Assembly (NCBI GenBank): GCA_021158375.1
Contig: JAGGUS010000308.1
Location: 1 to 17,452 of the forward strand
Length of the DNA stretch: 17,452 nt
Origin: Thermoprotei archaeon
GTDB taxonomy: Archaea > Thermoproteota > Thermoprotei > QMSL01 > B3-G16
Direction: 5' to 3'
Shown: in pieces, positions 1 to 7,567 of the stretch
How positions within the stretch are numbered: the stretch's first letter is position 1
Layout: each line of letters begins with the position of its first letter
Position numbers and translations under genes: made by a program
Notes under the pieces: model-generated
Told to the model about the DNA's origin: nothing
The model's database searches: none
Seen by the model: the letters and a program-made list of their open reading frames with translations, nothing else

Positions 1-61
1 AAGGACTAAAGAAAGTTAGCAAATGTCATAAAAAGTTATGAAATACAAAACAGTTCCGAAA

Positions 62-85
62 GGCAAGATAAGAAAACATCTTGCC
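62..85 (-). terminator. Perfect 8-bp hairpin downstream of the V4R gene
   Basis: GGCAAGAT (62-69) and ATCTTGCC (78-85) form a perfect 8-bp stem with an 8-nt loop. The hairpin lies 52 bp beyond the stop of the V4R gene. On the minus strand it is followed by the mildly T-rich TTTCGGAACTGTTTTG. This suits an RNA hairpin that ends the V4R transcript or stabilises its 3' end. Archaeal termination usually needs only a T tract, so the role is inferred. The rest of 1-137 shows no gene. Confidence 0.45.
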
Positions 86-137
86 CATAAAGTGTTTAAC
101 TTAACATGGACTTCATATCCATTCTTCTTCTTATCCC

Positions 138-698
138 TTAAGTATCAAAAAGCAGTATGAATTCACAGTAGGGATCGCCCATAGCAATACATTTCTTCTC
201 CTCTACATACACCTTTGTATTAAAGAGGGAACTGAAGAATCCAGCTAATACACCTCTCGCCAATTGGCTATTTGGCTTTGAGCGCTTTGGGGCTAAGAGA
301 CACTCCACATTCTCATAAATCCTCACTATAAGTGAAGAAGCTCGGGGGTTTGATTTGCTGTCTACATTGACTATACCCCAACCATATTGTCTAAAGGTAT
401 TAACTAAGTGGTTTATAGCGACATTATAATCGTGCGTATGAGATCCTCTAAGGTTTTGATAGATATGCTTACCGACACTAAATCCTTGATAGTATAGCAA
501 CATATCACCTACACTTCCTAGCAATCTGCGAATGTCAGAAACCATGTCAGCGAGCATACTACCATCAATAATTATTTTCCTGCGAGTATGAGAGGCAAGA
601 TCTTCGATGAATATGTTAGTATGCGATAGATTAACGTCTTCCACACCGCTTAGATATGCTCTTGTTGGATTACGCTTTGGCAGGTACATACTATACAT
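138..698 (-). CDS. Stand-alone V4R (4-vinyl reductase-like) domain protein
   Basis: This 186-residue protein carries a V4R domain, a small-molecule-binding fold found in bacterial hydrocarbon-sensing regulators and in many archaeal proteins. The hallmark is in the C-terminal third: ARGVLAGFFSSLF (147-159), then Cys170, Gly174-Asp175 and Cys178 in the pattern C-x-x-x-G-D-x-x-C-x-F. There is no HTH domain, no membrane segment and no fused output domain. The ATG at 698 has no SD site. An AT-rich TATA-like stretch near 714-722 would give a leaderless transcript. An in-frame ATG three codons in (689) is an alternative start. It lies 124 bp beyond the ArnR-like regulator and follows two dyad repeats, so it is probably a separate transcript. 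A cytosolic ligand sensor for the motility locus is inference; the V4R assignment is fairly firm. Confidence 0.75.
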   Translation of the reverse strand: MYSMYLPKRNPTRAYLSGVEDVNLSHTNIFIEDLASHTRRKIIIDGSMLADMVSDIRRLLGSVGDMLLYYQGFSVGKHIYQNLRGSHTHDYNVAINHLVNTFRQYGWGIVNVDSKSNPRASSLIVRIYENVECLLAPKRSKPNSQLARGVLAGFFSSLFNTKVYVEEKKCIAMGDPYCEFILLFDT

Positions 699-738
699 TA
701 TTCGATAAGGGGCAATAATAATCTGTTCATGGTAAGCT

Positions 739-770
739 ATTAGCTAATGTGTTAAACAGCGCGTTTAACA
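739..770. promoter_or_regulatory. Tandem dyad repeats upstream of the V4R gene
   Basis: Two perfect inverted repeats sit side by side. ATTAGCTAAT is a 10-bp palindrome at 739-748. TGTTAAAC (750-757) and GTTTAACA (763-770) are 8-bp arms around a 5-bp spacer. They lie about 41-72 bp upstream of the V4R start codon and about 50 bp beyond the stop of the ArnR-like regulator. If the V4R transcript is leaderless, this is the usual place for an activator site. The second dyad could instead be a hairpin at the 3' end of the regulator transcript. No T tract follows it, which favours an operator. Confidence 0.4.
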
Positions 771-822
771 AGAATGGAAATTAAATTAAAGTACTTGATT
801 TTCACGGTATACTCCCTAAATG

Positions 823-1440
823 CTATTGACGGATTCTGACGTATAAAGCAAAGAATGCTATAACTAATAGAGGGGGTATGAATGCCGAATGTACTATGAA
901 GAGCAGGCAGGGTAGTGATAATACAGCGTAGGATACCCCCTTGAAAAATATTAAGTACAATGTCCTCAGGATGAACGTGATTAGGTAAGATGCTGAAGAG
1001 AGAATCGATAATTTGATACAAAGGTTGTATAATTTTCGATTTCCCTTAAGTATTCTTAGTAGTATCGGCGAAATTGGATCATCGGATAATGCTACTTTTC
1101 GATTCGTTAAGTAATCTATGATCATTTGGGAGAATAGTGTAAGGCCATAATACTTACGCCTGATTGCCATCCCACTGCGTTCTATCTTTGTAGGCGATAT
1201 GAGACCAGATTGCTCAAGGATTTTAATATGATAATATATTAAGGCCTTTTTACTTTTATCATAACCAAGCGATTTTATAACATCCGTTAAAGTCATCATT
1301 TTATTACGCCTAAGTAAATAGAGAATTGCTCTCCGGGTATTATCCTTGAGGGCGAATGACAATGCACTAAGTTTTTTGTCGATTTCGGGATTGTGGATCA
1401 CAGAAGCCACGGAGGTGTTACTAACCACATACCTCCTCAT
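823..1440 (-). CDS. Membrane-anchored winged-helix regulator, ArnR-like
   Basis: A 205-residue one-component regulator. Residues about 28-105 form an ArsR-type winged helix: SALSFALKDNTRRAILYLL, then the recognition region KKALIYYHIKILEQSGLI and a basic wing ending RRKYYGLT. Two hydrophobic segments (about 143-166 and 172-201) follow and anchor it in the membrane with the DNA-binding domain in the cytosol. This layout, HTH first and two C-terminal helices, is that of crenarchaeal ArnR/ArnR1, membrane-bound activators of the archaellin promoter, although orthology is not proven by reading alone. It lies just downstream of the che operon on the same strand, after T tracts and with its own TATA box. 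ATG 1440 has no clear upstream SD site. An AGGAGGT lies inside codons 2-4, so the exact start is uncertain. Confidence 0.7.
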   Translation of the reverse strand: MRRYVVSNTSVASVIHNPEIDKKLSALSFALKDNTRRAILYLLRRNKMMTLTDVIKSLGYDKSKKALIYYHIKILEQSGLISPTKIERSGMAIRRKYYGLTLFSQMIIDYLTNRKVALSDDPISPILLRILKGNRKLYNLCIKLSILSSASYLITFILRTLYLIFFKGVSYAVLSLPCLLFIVHSAFIPPLLVIAFFALYVRIRQ

Positions 1441-1510
1441 GGTCTCAACCTAGATACTTTTTACGGTGGTGGAGGCTAGTTAAACCCCCATTTTATGTGT
1501 ATTTTAAGTG

Positions 1511-1521
1511 TTAAATATAAA
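1511..1521 (-). promoter_or_regulatory. TATA box of the ArnR-like regulator
   Basis: The minus strand reads TTTATATTTAA, a good match to an archaeal TATA box. Transcription would start near 1491 and give a leader of about 50 nt before ATG 1440. The ATATTTAACA at its edge also occurs at the putative che promoter near 8737-8746. Confidence 0.5.
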
Positions 1522-1533
1522 GCTAACGTAGGT

Positions 1534-1606
1534 AAAAAAATTAGTGAAATATACGAGTATTACAACAATAAGTATCTTTTAATCAACATCGAATATGAGA
1601 GAAAAA
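1534..1606 (-). terminator. T-tract termination region after cheR
   Basis: On the minus strand, the 3' flank of cheR holds a T5 tract (1602-1606, in CGTTTTTCTC) and a T7 tract (1534-1540). Archaeal RNA polymerase terminates at such T-rich tracts. Both lie before the TATA box of the next gene, so they separate the che operon from the regulator. Nothing else is apparent in 1441-1654. Confidence 0.4.
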
Positions 1607-1654
1607 CGCCTAAAATAGAAGAAGATGTGAACAGGAGAGAGAATGGAGGTAAAA

Positions 1655-2470
1655 CTATCCTTTAACGTATACACGATACTTTGGACTAAGTGGTTTAAAA
1701 ATATTATTTAACGAGCGAGGTAGAGATTCAGACATACCAAGTACTAGATACCCAGGACTTGTCAAGCTTTTATAGAACTTTTGAAGGATGTTAATTTGAG
1801 CATCTTTCTGGAAATATATGAGCACATTCCTGCAGAATATAATGTCGATAAATAGGAAGGGATTATCCTTTATCAGATCATGTTTCTTAAAGCGAACCAA
1901 GTTCTTAACATGAGACTTTAATCCATAGTAACCATTCCCTAAGGAGACGAAATATTTATCTAATACGGCAGGTGGTACGTTCTTTATATCGCGAACTGTA
2001 TAAATACCCCTCCTAGCTGAATCTAATGCATCTTCATCTATATCAGTAGCATATATTATTACAGGAACTTTAAAACCAAGAAGTTTCATGGTTTCCAATG
2101 AGAGAATAGCTATAGTATATGGTTCCTGTCCATGTGCACATCCAGCACTCCATATGCGAACTCGTTTCCTAGAGTACTGGGCTCTCCTGAATAGAGGCAG
2201 GAAGATATTGTGCTTTATGAAGTTCCATACAGGAGGATCTCTAAAGAAGCTACTAACATTAATTGCTAGCGCATCGAGTAGCTTTAAGCGTTCTTCAGCA
2301 TTACGTCTTAGTATTCTGAGGTATTCATCAATTGAGTTGATTTTAAGTTTAAGCATCCTCGCTCGTATTCTTCGACGCAGGAAATCGTCCTTATAGCTAC
2401 TGATGTCAATATTCATACTCTTAAAGGTTCTCCTAAGGAGTAGTAGATCTATAGTTGAGAGCTCTACCAT
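1655..2470 (-). CDS. cheR: CheR, chemoreceptor glutamate methyltransferase
   Basis: CheR transfers methyl groups from S-adenosylmethionine (SAM) to receptor glutamates during adaptation. The 271 residues show an N-terminal helical domain (1-70), the NVSSFFRD motif (71-78), the SAM-binding WSAGCAHGQEPYT (107-119), ATDID (141-145) with the acidic ribose-contact position, and FCRNVLIYF (212-220). No TPR or receptor-tethering extension is present. The reading frame is open upstream to 2569, but ATG 2470 is preceded by AGGAGG at ideal spacing, and the conserved N terminus begins there. The gene therefore overlaps cheD by 38 bp, which suggests translational coupling. It is the last gene of the che operon. 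Confidence 0.93.
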   Translation of the reverse strand: MVELSTIDLLLLRRTFKSMNIDISSYKDDFLRRRIRARMLKLKINSIDEYLRILRRNAEERLKLLDALAINVSSFFRDPPVWNFIKHNIFLPLFRRAQYSRKRVRIWSAGCAHGQEPYTIAILSLETMKLLGFKVPVIIYATDIDEDALDSARRGIYTVRDIKNVPPAVLDKYFVSLGNGYYGLKSHVKNLVRFKKHDLIKDNPFLFIDIIFCRNVLIYFQKDAQINILQKFYKSLTSPGYLVLGMSESLPRSLNNIFKPLSPKYRVYVKG

Positions 2471-2990
2471 ATAGATTCCTCCTGAATATGTTTTTTGTAG
2501 TGTATGAAACGAATATCTCACCAGTAGATAACAGGAAGACGACATTACGTCCTTTATTCCCTCCGACATCTAGGATATCTATGGGGATCTTATATTCGTT
2601 TAATATCTTTATCGCCTTCGATACGTTTCTCTTACCTATATCGAATTTACCGCTAAATCCAAAAATATTAGCACCACCTATAACGGCGGCGTGTAAATTC
2701 AAGCAGTTTATACCTAACCTTTCCAGATCGTGAATCATATTTGGCAGAGCGATACTTACATACTTATTGTCGCTCTCTGATGGTGAGGGAGGTTCCGGTA
2801 ACATACAATGCGAGAGAGCGCCTACCTTCTTAAAAGGATCGTAAAGAATTACGCTTATGCAACTACCTAATGCCCAAGTTGATAAAGAGGAGGGCGTGCT
2901 GGCAATTAGATATTCACCTATACCTACACTAAGCGATACTTTTCGGAGATTACCATCTATTTTGGGTACGAAAAATAGTTTTAACTTCAT
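2433..2990 (-). CDS. cheD: CheD, chemoreceptor glutamine deamidase
   Basis: CheD deamidates receptor glutamines and binds CheC, linking adaptation to CheY dephosphorylation. This 185-residue protein keeps the catalytic set: Thr38 and Cys44 in the segment STWALGSCISVILYDP, and His61 in ALSHCMLPEPP. AAVIGGANIF (about 105-114) and a DIGKRN segment are also typical of the family. The start ATG overlaps the cheC stop as ATGA (2987-2990) and has GGTGA just upstream. The final codons, encoding an Arg/Tyr-rich tail, lie within the 38-bp overlap with cheR. Coupled translation of cheC and cheD matches the known CheC-CheD partnership. Confidence 0.93.
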   Translation of the reverse strand: MKLKLFFVPKIDGNLRKVSLSVGIGEYLIASTPSSLSTWALGSCISVILYDPFKKVGALSHCMLPEPPSPSESDNKYVSIALPNMIHDLERLGINCLNLHAAVIGGANIFGFSGKFDIGKRNVSKAIKILNEYKIPIDILDVGGNKGRNVVFLLSTGEIFVSYTTKNIFRRNLYGRALNYRSTTP

Positions 2991-3565
2991 GAATTCTCAC
3001 CAAAAGGTTTTAATAAAAAGATAATGCTAACACTATGCCGATGTTCGGCGAATTTGAGGTTTATATGGAATACTAGAACGTTTCTACACTCTAATGCGAG
3101 ATTTGCACACAATTGGTCTAGGAGAACGGCTATGACATCTACAGCTATTGAAGGCAGGCTGTAGCTTACTGAGAGTTTAAGCGTATTGTTGAGTTCTGAG
3201 ATGAAGCTACCTATTATAACATTTGCAGTCTCCTTGATAATATCCTCTTCTAAATTCATTGTTAGATCTTCCTCTCGAATGTAAGCTTCGTAATTGGTTA
3301 ACACCAAATCTAGTAGGTGGCTTACTAAATCTGTGTTAATTATTAAGAGTAGGAAACCCTTGAGCTCGCCTTCAATCCTTGTAGCGATACCCAGTACCTG
3401 ATCTTGAATTCCTTGAAACTTCACTAGGAGGCTTTCTAATGGCATTAATGTAACACCTTGAACATCACCGCTTACCTTAGAGTTCACTAATAAGGATAGT
3501 GACTCTGAGGTCTTCCTTACGGCACTTCGACATGCTTGTAAAAGCGATTGTATGAGGTTCTTCAT
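2987..3565 (-). CDS. cheC: CheC, CheY-P phosphatase with one intact active site
   Basis: CheC removes phosphate from CheY-P and also binds CheD. The family has two pseudo-symmetric active sites, each with the pattern [D/S]-x3-E-x2-N-x22-P. Here the second site is exact: Asp108, Glu112, Asn115 and Pro138. The first site keeps only Pro42; the positions equivalent to D/S, E and N are Cys12, Val16 and Thr19. The protein should therefore have a single working centre. Length (192 residues) is normal. The start overlaps the cheA stop as ATGA (3562-3565), with GGAGG and GGTG upstream. CheX or FliY identities fit less well given the length and the lack of a FliN domain. Confidence 0.88.
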   Translation of the reverse strand: MKNLIQSLLQACRSAVRKTSESLSLLVNSKVSGDVQGVTLMPLESLLVKFQGIQDQVLGIATRIEGELKGFLLLIINTDLVSHLLDLVLTNYEAYIREEDLTMNLEEDIIKETANVIIGSFISELNNTLKLSVSYSLPSIAVDVIAVLLDQLCANLALECRNVLVFHINLKFAEHRHSVSIIFLLKPFGENS

Positions 3566-5613
3566 GTTGCACCAGCCTCCTTAGGTATTAGTGCAAATGG
3601 ATCTATTATGAGGCATGTACTGCCATCACCCAATACGCTAACGCCATTAATCCATGGAAGCTTTAGAAGAGATCGATCTATACTTTCTATGACTACATCT
3701 TCCATGCCTATGACCTCACTAACGGAGATTCCTATGTATCTACCATTATGATTTACGATAACTACGTATTTATCCTCAACTCTTAAACTTAGTAGTTGAG
3801 ATAGACTGTATACTGGGATTACGCTGTCCTTATAAGGCATTATTCTTACGTTGCCATACTTCGCGGTTTTAACTTCACTGAGTTTTACCACGAAATCTAT
3901 AAGGGAAATAGGTATTCCCAGCTTGACCTCTCCCTCCTTTATAAGCAATACCCTTGAGGTCACCATACTCATAGGTACTTTAAGTATAACCTTAGTGCCT
4001 TTGTCCTTCTCACTCCATATGGTGAAAGTACCTCCGATGGCCTCAATTTTAGTCTTTACTGCATTAAGACCCATTCCCCGCCCACTTATTTGGGAAACGT
4101 TCTTTTTAGTTGAAAAGCCTGGCAGGGTAACTAACATTAATGCTTCTTTATAACTTAGGTTGTTAGCTACTTCATGTGTAATAAGACCTTTCTCAATCGC
4201 TATTTTCTTTACCAGCTCTACATCGATGCCCCTACCATCGTCCTCTACGGTTATCATTATGTAGTTACCCTCTCGTTCAGCTATAATTTTCACAGTCCCT
4301 ACTTTAGGCTTTCCTTTACGAAGACGCTCTTCAGGAGGCTCAATACCATGGTCTATAGCGTTTCTGATCAGGCTTACTAGAGGGTCTATAAGTTCGTTTA
4401 ATATGGTTCTGTCTATGGAAATCTCTCCTCCCTCTAGTATCAAATCTACTTCTTTGTTCATACTTTTGGCTAGATCACGGACGAGCCTAGGGAAGGCCTG
4501 AAATATTTGATCTAATGGAACGAGCCTTATGTTCATTATCATAGTGCTTAGCTCATTTACTACCTTATCTAATGTCGTTAACGAGTCCCTAAGAGCAACG
4601 GTATCCGAAATGTTAAAAGCATTGAGCGCGCGATTTCTTATTATCACTAGCTCCCTTGTTAAATTAAACAGTGTATCCAATACGTCTACTTTCACTTTTA
4701 TCTCATCGAGCTGTCTAATGGATAGAGTTGCTTTAGGAAGCTCCTGGGGTTGTGATGCCTCAAGTAAGGATAATATCTGAGAGATCTTATGGTCTTCCTC
4801 TATGGTGGCTTTCCTTAACTCGTCTTTTGATATTCCGAGGTCTTCTATTTTTAGATTTGAGAGATTCTTTATGGAGAGTACATCTGTTTTCTGTAGGACT
4901 TCAGTCAGTACTTCGTTTAAGGAAGATTTATTACGATGAGCTATGATTAGTGTTATCTCATTATTAGGAATTCTTCCAGCTAAGATATCTTTCCCGCTTG
5001 GAATTGACTTTATGAACATTCCGTGCTCATTTATCTTCTTAAGCAACATGAAGAAGTATAGGCTGAGCATTGGCGATTTTTTAACTGTAAGGGTTAGTCT
5101 AAACAACGAAAGCCCTTTATTTATGGCGTTTATTACGATTCTTTTCTCATCGTCATTAAGGATCATAGGTGCTATCTCATTTAGATTAGTGCTACGTTGT
5201 TCTTTTTGATTACCAGCTTCACACGCATTTAGTATCTTGTTTATTTTCTTTAGTAGTTGAGGAGGTATAGATAGGGTACTGTTCTTCTCAAAGGAGACAA
5301 GGAGCACTGAGAGAGTGTCGTTTATCTCGAATAGCAAGTCTATTACGCGCTCAGAGGCTGTTATCTTTCCATCACGAATAGCGCTTAATATGTCCTCAGC
5401 TTTATGCGCTAATTCAGATATCTCGGTTGCGCCGATCGCTCCCGCAGAACCTTTGAGCATGTGCATTAGGCGGAAGATTTCATTGAGTATATCTATATTA
5501 TCAGGATGCTTTTCTAGATCGAGAAGTAAGTTGTTAACTTTAGAGACTACTTCCTTGGCTTCATCGATAAATAGTGTTCTGTATTCGCCCATTTTAGTTG
5601 TATCGGAATTCAT
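3562..5613 (-). CDS. cheA: CheA, chemotaxis histidine kinase
   Basis: CheA autophosphorylates in response to receptor state and passes phosphate to CheY and CheB. All five domains are visible (numbered from an ATG at 5613, 683 residues): P1 with phospho-acceptor His51 in the segment LMHMLKGSAGAIG; a P2-like CheY/CheB-binding domain (about 155-245); the P3 dimerisation helices (about 300-370); the P4 kinase domain with N box (Asn418, His422), G1 (DDGRGID, 458-464) and G2 (GRGMGLN, 511-517); and a CheW-like P5 (about 545-683). An in-frame GTG at 5622 is rejected as the start because it is part of the SD AGAGGTG, 6 nt before the ATG. The start overlaps the cheB stop as ATGA. Confidence 0.95.
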   Translation of the reverse strand: MNSDTTKMGEYRTLFIDEAKEVVSKVNNLLLDLEKHPDNIDILNEIFRLMHMLKGSAGAIGATEISELAHKAEDILSAIRDGKITASERVIDLLFEINDTLSVLLVSFEKNSTLSIPPQLLKKINKILNACEAGNQKEQRSTNLNEIAPMILNDDEKRIVINAINKGLSLFRLTLTVKKSPMLSLYFFMLLKKINEHGMFIKSIPSGKDILAGRIPNNEITLIIAHRNKSSLNEVLTEVLQKTDVLSIKNLSNLKIEDLGISKDELRKATIEEDHKISQILSLLEASQPQELPKATLSIRQLDEIKVKVDVLDTLFNLTRELVIIRNRALNAFNISDTVALRDSLTTLDKVVNELSTMIMNIRLVPLDQIFQAFPRLVRDLAKSMNKEVDLILEGGEISIDRTILNELIDPLVSLIRNAIDHGIEPPEERLRKGKPKVGTVKIIAEREGNYIMITVEDDGRGIDVELVKKIAIEKGLITHEVANNLSYKEALMLVTLPGFSTKKNVSQISGRGMGLNAVKTKIEAIGGTFTIWSEKDKGTKVILKVPMSMVTSRVLLIKEGEVKLGIPISLIDFVVKLSEVKTAKYGNVRIMPYKDSVIPVYSLSQLLSLRVEDKYVVIVNHNGRYIGISVSEVIGMEDVVIESIDRSLLKLPWINGVSVLGDGSTCLIIDPFALIPKEAGAT

Positions 5614-6692
5614 CTTAAACACCTCTCTTGGAGCAGTTTTAGCTGTATTATCCTTTCGAGCTCTTCTGGGATCTTATAATAGGGGAGTACAAGATCAGCT
5701 ATGCCGATATCTGCAACAGCTTTAGGCATTCCATACACCACAGAGGTACGTCTATCTTGGGCTACTACTATACCGCCACGCTTTTTCAATAACAGACACC
5801 CTTGCGCTCCATCATGCCCCATACCAGTCAATATTATGGCGATACTTCTCCTCCCAGCATGTTCAGCGACGCTTTTAAGTGTTACATCAACAGCTGGTTT
5901 CACGCCATGCACCCTAGGACCATCGATGATGCGAATTACTAGATCGTTGCCTCTAGGCTCTACTACCATATGTTTACCACCGGGAGCCACGTATGCATGA
6001 CCATTGAAAATAATATCATTGTCTTCGGCTTCCTTTACTTTAAAGGGGCTTATTTTATCCAAGCGCTCAGCAAACACTTTGGTGAATAGTGGGGGCATAT
6101 GCTGAACTATCAGTATGGCAGTGGGTAAATTGGAATTAAGCTTCGACATTATATAGCTTATTATTGGTGGTCCGCCAGTAGAAGCTCCGATTACAGTTAT
6201 GATGCTTGCAGATGTCTTTTGTGTAGTTTTCTTAAGGGAGACTAACGACTTAATTGCTCGTCTTACCATGAGTTTAGTTCTGCCCACTGAGGCTGCAATC
6301 TTAATTTTGCGAATTAATTCATTTGCTATATCGTCTAAACTTAGAGGAACTGGAGTAGCCCCAGGTTTCAGTATGAAATCGACTGCACCCTCCTCTAAAG
6401 CTTCGATAGTAATTAGGGATTCCTTTTTTGCAACAGAGCTAAAAAGTACTACTGGAACGGGACATTTAGACATAATTTCTTTAAGTGCTGTAATGCCGTC
6501 CTTTTTTGGCAGGATTATATCGAGTAAAACTACGTCCGGTTTGAGTTCGCAGGTAAGTTTAACAGCTTCCTCACCATCTTTTGCTTCGCCAATAATCTCT
6601 ATACTAGAGTCCCTCTTTAAGATGTCAGAAACCATTTTTCTTACAAGCCGTGAGTCATCGACAATAAGTACTCTGACTTTCTTTGCTCGCAT
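5610..6692 (-). CDS. cheB: CheB, receptor methylesterase/deamidase with receiver domain
   Basis: CheB removes receptor methyl groups and is activated by CheA phosphorylation. Counted from ATG 6692 (360 residues), the receiver domain has Asp12-Asp13, phospho-acceptor Asp58 in VVLLDIILPKKDG, and Lys109. A linker leads to the methylesterase domain with the Ser-His-Asp triad: Ser171 (IGASTGGP), His198 (VQHMPP) and Asp294 (TGMGHDG). The AQDRRTSVVYGMPKAV segment is also canonical. The open frame begins at a GTG (6701), but that codon lies in the SD GAGGTG that precedes the ATG by 6 nt. The gene overlaps the end of cheY by 38 bp and cheA by 4 bp. Confidence 0.95.
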   Translation of the reverse strand: MRAKKVRVLIVDDSRLVRKMVSDILKRDSSIEIIGEAKDGEEAVKLTCELKPDVVLLDIILPKKDGITALKEIMSKCPVPVVLFSSVAKKESLITIEALEEGAVDFILKPGATPVPLSLDDIANELIRKIKIAASVGRTKLMVRRAIKSLVSLKKTTQKTSASIITVIGASTGGPPIISYIMSKLNSNLPTAILIVQHMPPLFTKVFAERLDKISPFKVKEAEDNDIIFNGHAYVAPGGKHMVVEPRGNDLVIRIIDGPRVHGVKPAVDVTLKSVAEHAGRRSIAIILTGMGHDGAQGCLLLKKRGGIVVAQDRRTSVVYGMPKAVADIGIADLVLPYYKIPEELERIIQLKLLQERCLR

Positions 6693-7071
6693 TTGTAGCA
6701 CCTCTTAGGATGTTATGAAGTAATTCCTTAAGGAGATCGGGATGAAAGGGTTTAACTACATAACCTATAGCTCCTACCTTTAATGCTTTCCTTACTAATT
6801 CTTCATGACCGACCGCACTTATGATTATGACCTTAGCATTGGGATCCTTAGATTTTATTTCATTAAGAACTTCAAGGCCGCTCTTATTGGGCATGACTAT
6901 ATCTAGAAAAACTATATGAGGATTGTACTTAAAGTACTTTTGTATAGCCTCAGAACCATCACCAGCTTCAATTATCTCTATTGTATCGTCGATATCCATG
7001 CTCTTTAAAAGACCTCTTAGTACTAATCTCATAAATCTTGAATCGTCAACAATCATTATTTTTATCGGCAT
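6655..7071 (-). CDS. cheY: CheY, single-domain chemotaxis response regulator
   Basis: CheY carries phosphate from CheA to the archaellum switch. The 138 residues show Asp9-Asp10, phospho-acceptor Asp57 (IVFLDIVMPNKSG), the Ser85 switch position (IIISAVG) and Lys107 (VVKPF), so all active-site residues are present. The fold ends near residue 122. The last 16 or so residues (GATNASKESQSTYCR) form an extra hydrophilic tail whose codons cover the start of cheB, so the tail may exist mainly to couple translation. ATG 7071 has GGTGA 7 nt upstream. In Euryarchaeota CheY acts on the switch through CheF; no CheF is seen here. Confidence 0.95.
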   Translation of the reverse strand: MPIKIMIVDDSRFMRLVLRGLLKSMDIDDTIEIIEAGDGSEAIQKYFKYNPHIVFLDIVMPNKSGLEVLNEIKSKDPNAKVIIISAVGHEELVRKALKVGAIGYVVKPFHPDLLKELLHNILRGATNASKESQSTYCR

Positions 7072-7084
7072 ATATGTTCACCTG

Positions 7085-7555
7085 TTAGCTAGTACGAGGT
7101 ACGGTTAATTGAACCTCTCCTACTGATTCTCTAATGAGATTTATTATCCGCTCAGCATCCATGATCATTATCAAGCTCTCGTTAAGTTTGAGAATGCCTG
7201 TTATAACGCCTTGAGATGTAAATGGCGCCTTCTCAATATCACTTGAGGGCACTCTAGATACGCCGACTACTTGATCGACTAGGAAGCCTATGTGTAGGCC
7301 GGGAGTATCAACTATTATAATGTTCTTGGATTTATTGTTGTCATCATCATTATCCTTAAGATCTAAGAGTTTTCCTAGATTTATCACTAACACTACTTGT
7401 CCTCTTAAATTCATGAGCCCTTCGATGAACGAAGGCGCTCTAGGTAGCTTCATGCAATTCTTGAATATTACCACTTCCCTGACTTGATGTACATCGATTC
7501 CACAGAGGGTATTACCTATGAAAAAGGTAACTATTTGGCGTTCATTAGTAGCCAT
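7085..7555 (-). CDS. cheW: CheW, receptor-kinase coupling protein
   Basis: CheW joins receptors to CheA in the signalling array. The single 156-residue CheW domain has the conserved GLMNLRGQVVLVINL segment with Arg51, the N-terminal strand QIVTFFIGNTLCGIDV and the LHIGFLVDQVVGVSRVP segment. A poly-acidic loop (DNDDDNN, about 68-74) replaces the usual short turn after the RGxxVxVINL region. ATG 7555 is preceded by GGAGGTGAT, a near-complete match to the 16S rRNA 3' end, which suggests strong translation. It follows the receptor gene by 12 bp and precedes cheY by 13 bp. Confidence 0.95.
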   Translation of the reverse strand: MATNERQIVTFFIGNTLCGIDVHQVREVVIFKNCMKLPRAPSFIEGLMNLRGQVVLVINLGKLLDLKDNDDDNNKSKNIIIVDTPGLHIGFLVDQVVGVSRVPSSDIEKAPFTSQGVITGILKLNESLIMIMDAERIINLIRESVGEVQLTVPRTS

Positions 7556-7567
7556 CTTATCACCTCC

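Noticed and set aside
752..1021. An 89-codon minus-strand frame over the 3' end of the ArnR-like gene
   Set aside because: It is a shifted frame of the segment encoding the membrane helices. It has no SD site and no recognisable features, and it runs into the dyad region.
1411..1436. GGAGGT/ACCTCC hairpin inside the first codons of the ArnR-like gene, as a translational switch
   Set aside because: The stem is only 6 bp with a 14-nt loop and lies inside the coding sequence. It may be chance.
2471..2569. N-terminal extension of CheR by 33 residues
   Set aside because: The extension lies inside cheD, shows no CheR-like residues, and a strong AGGAGG site points to the ATG at 2470.
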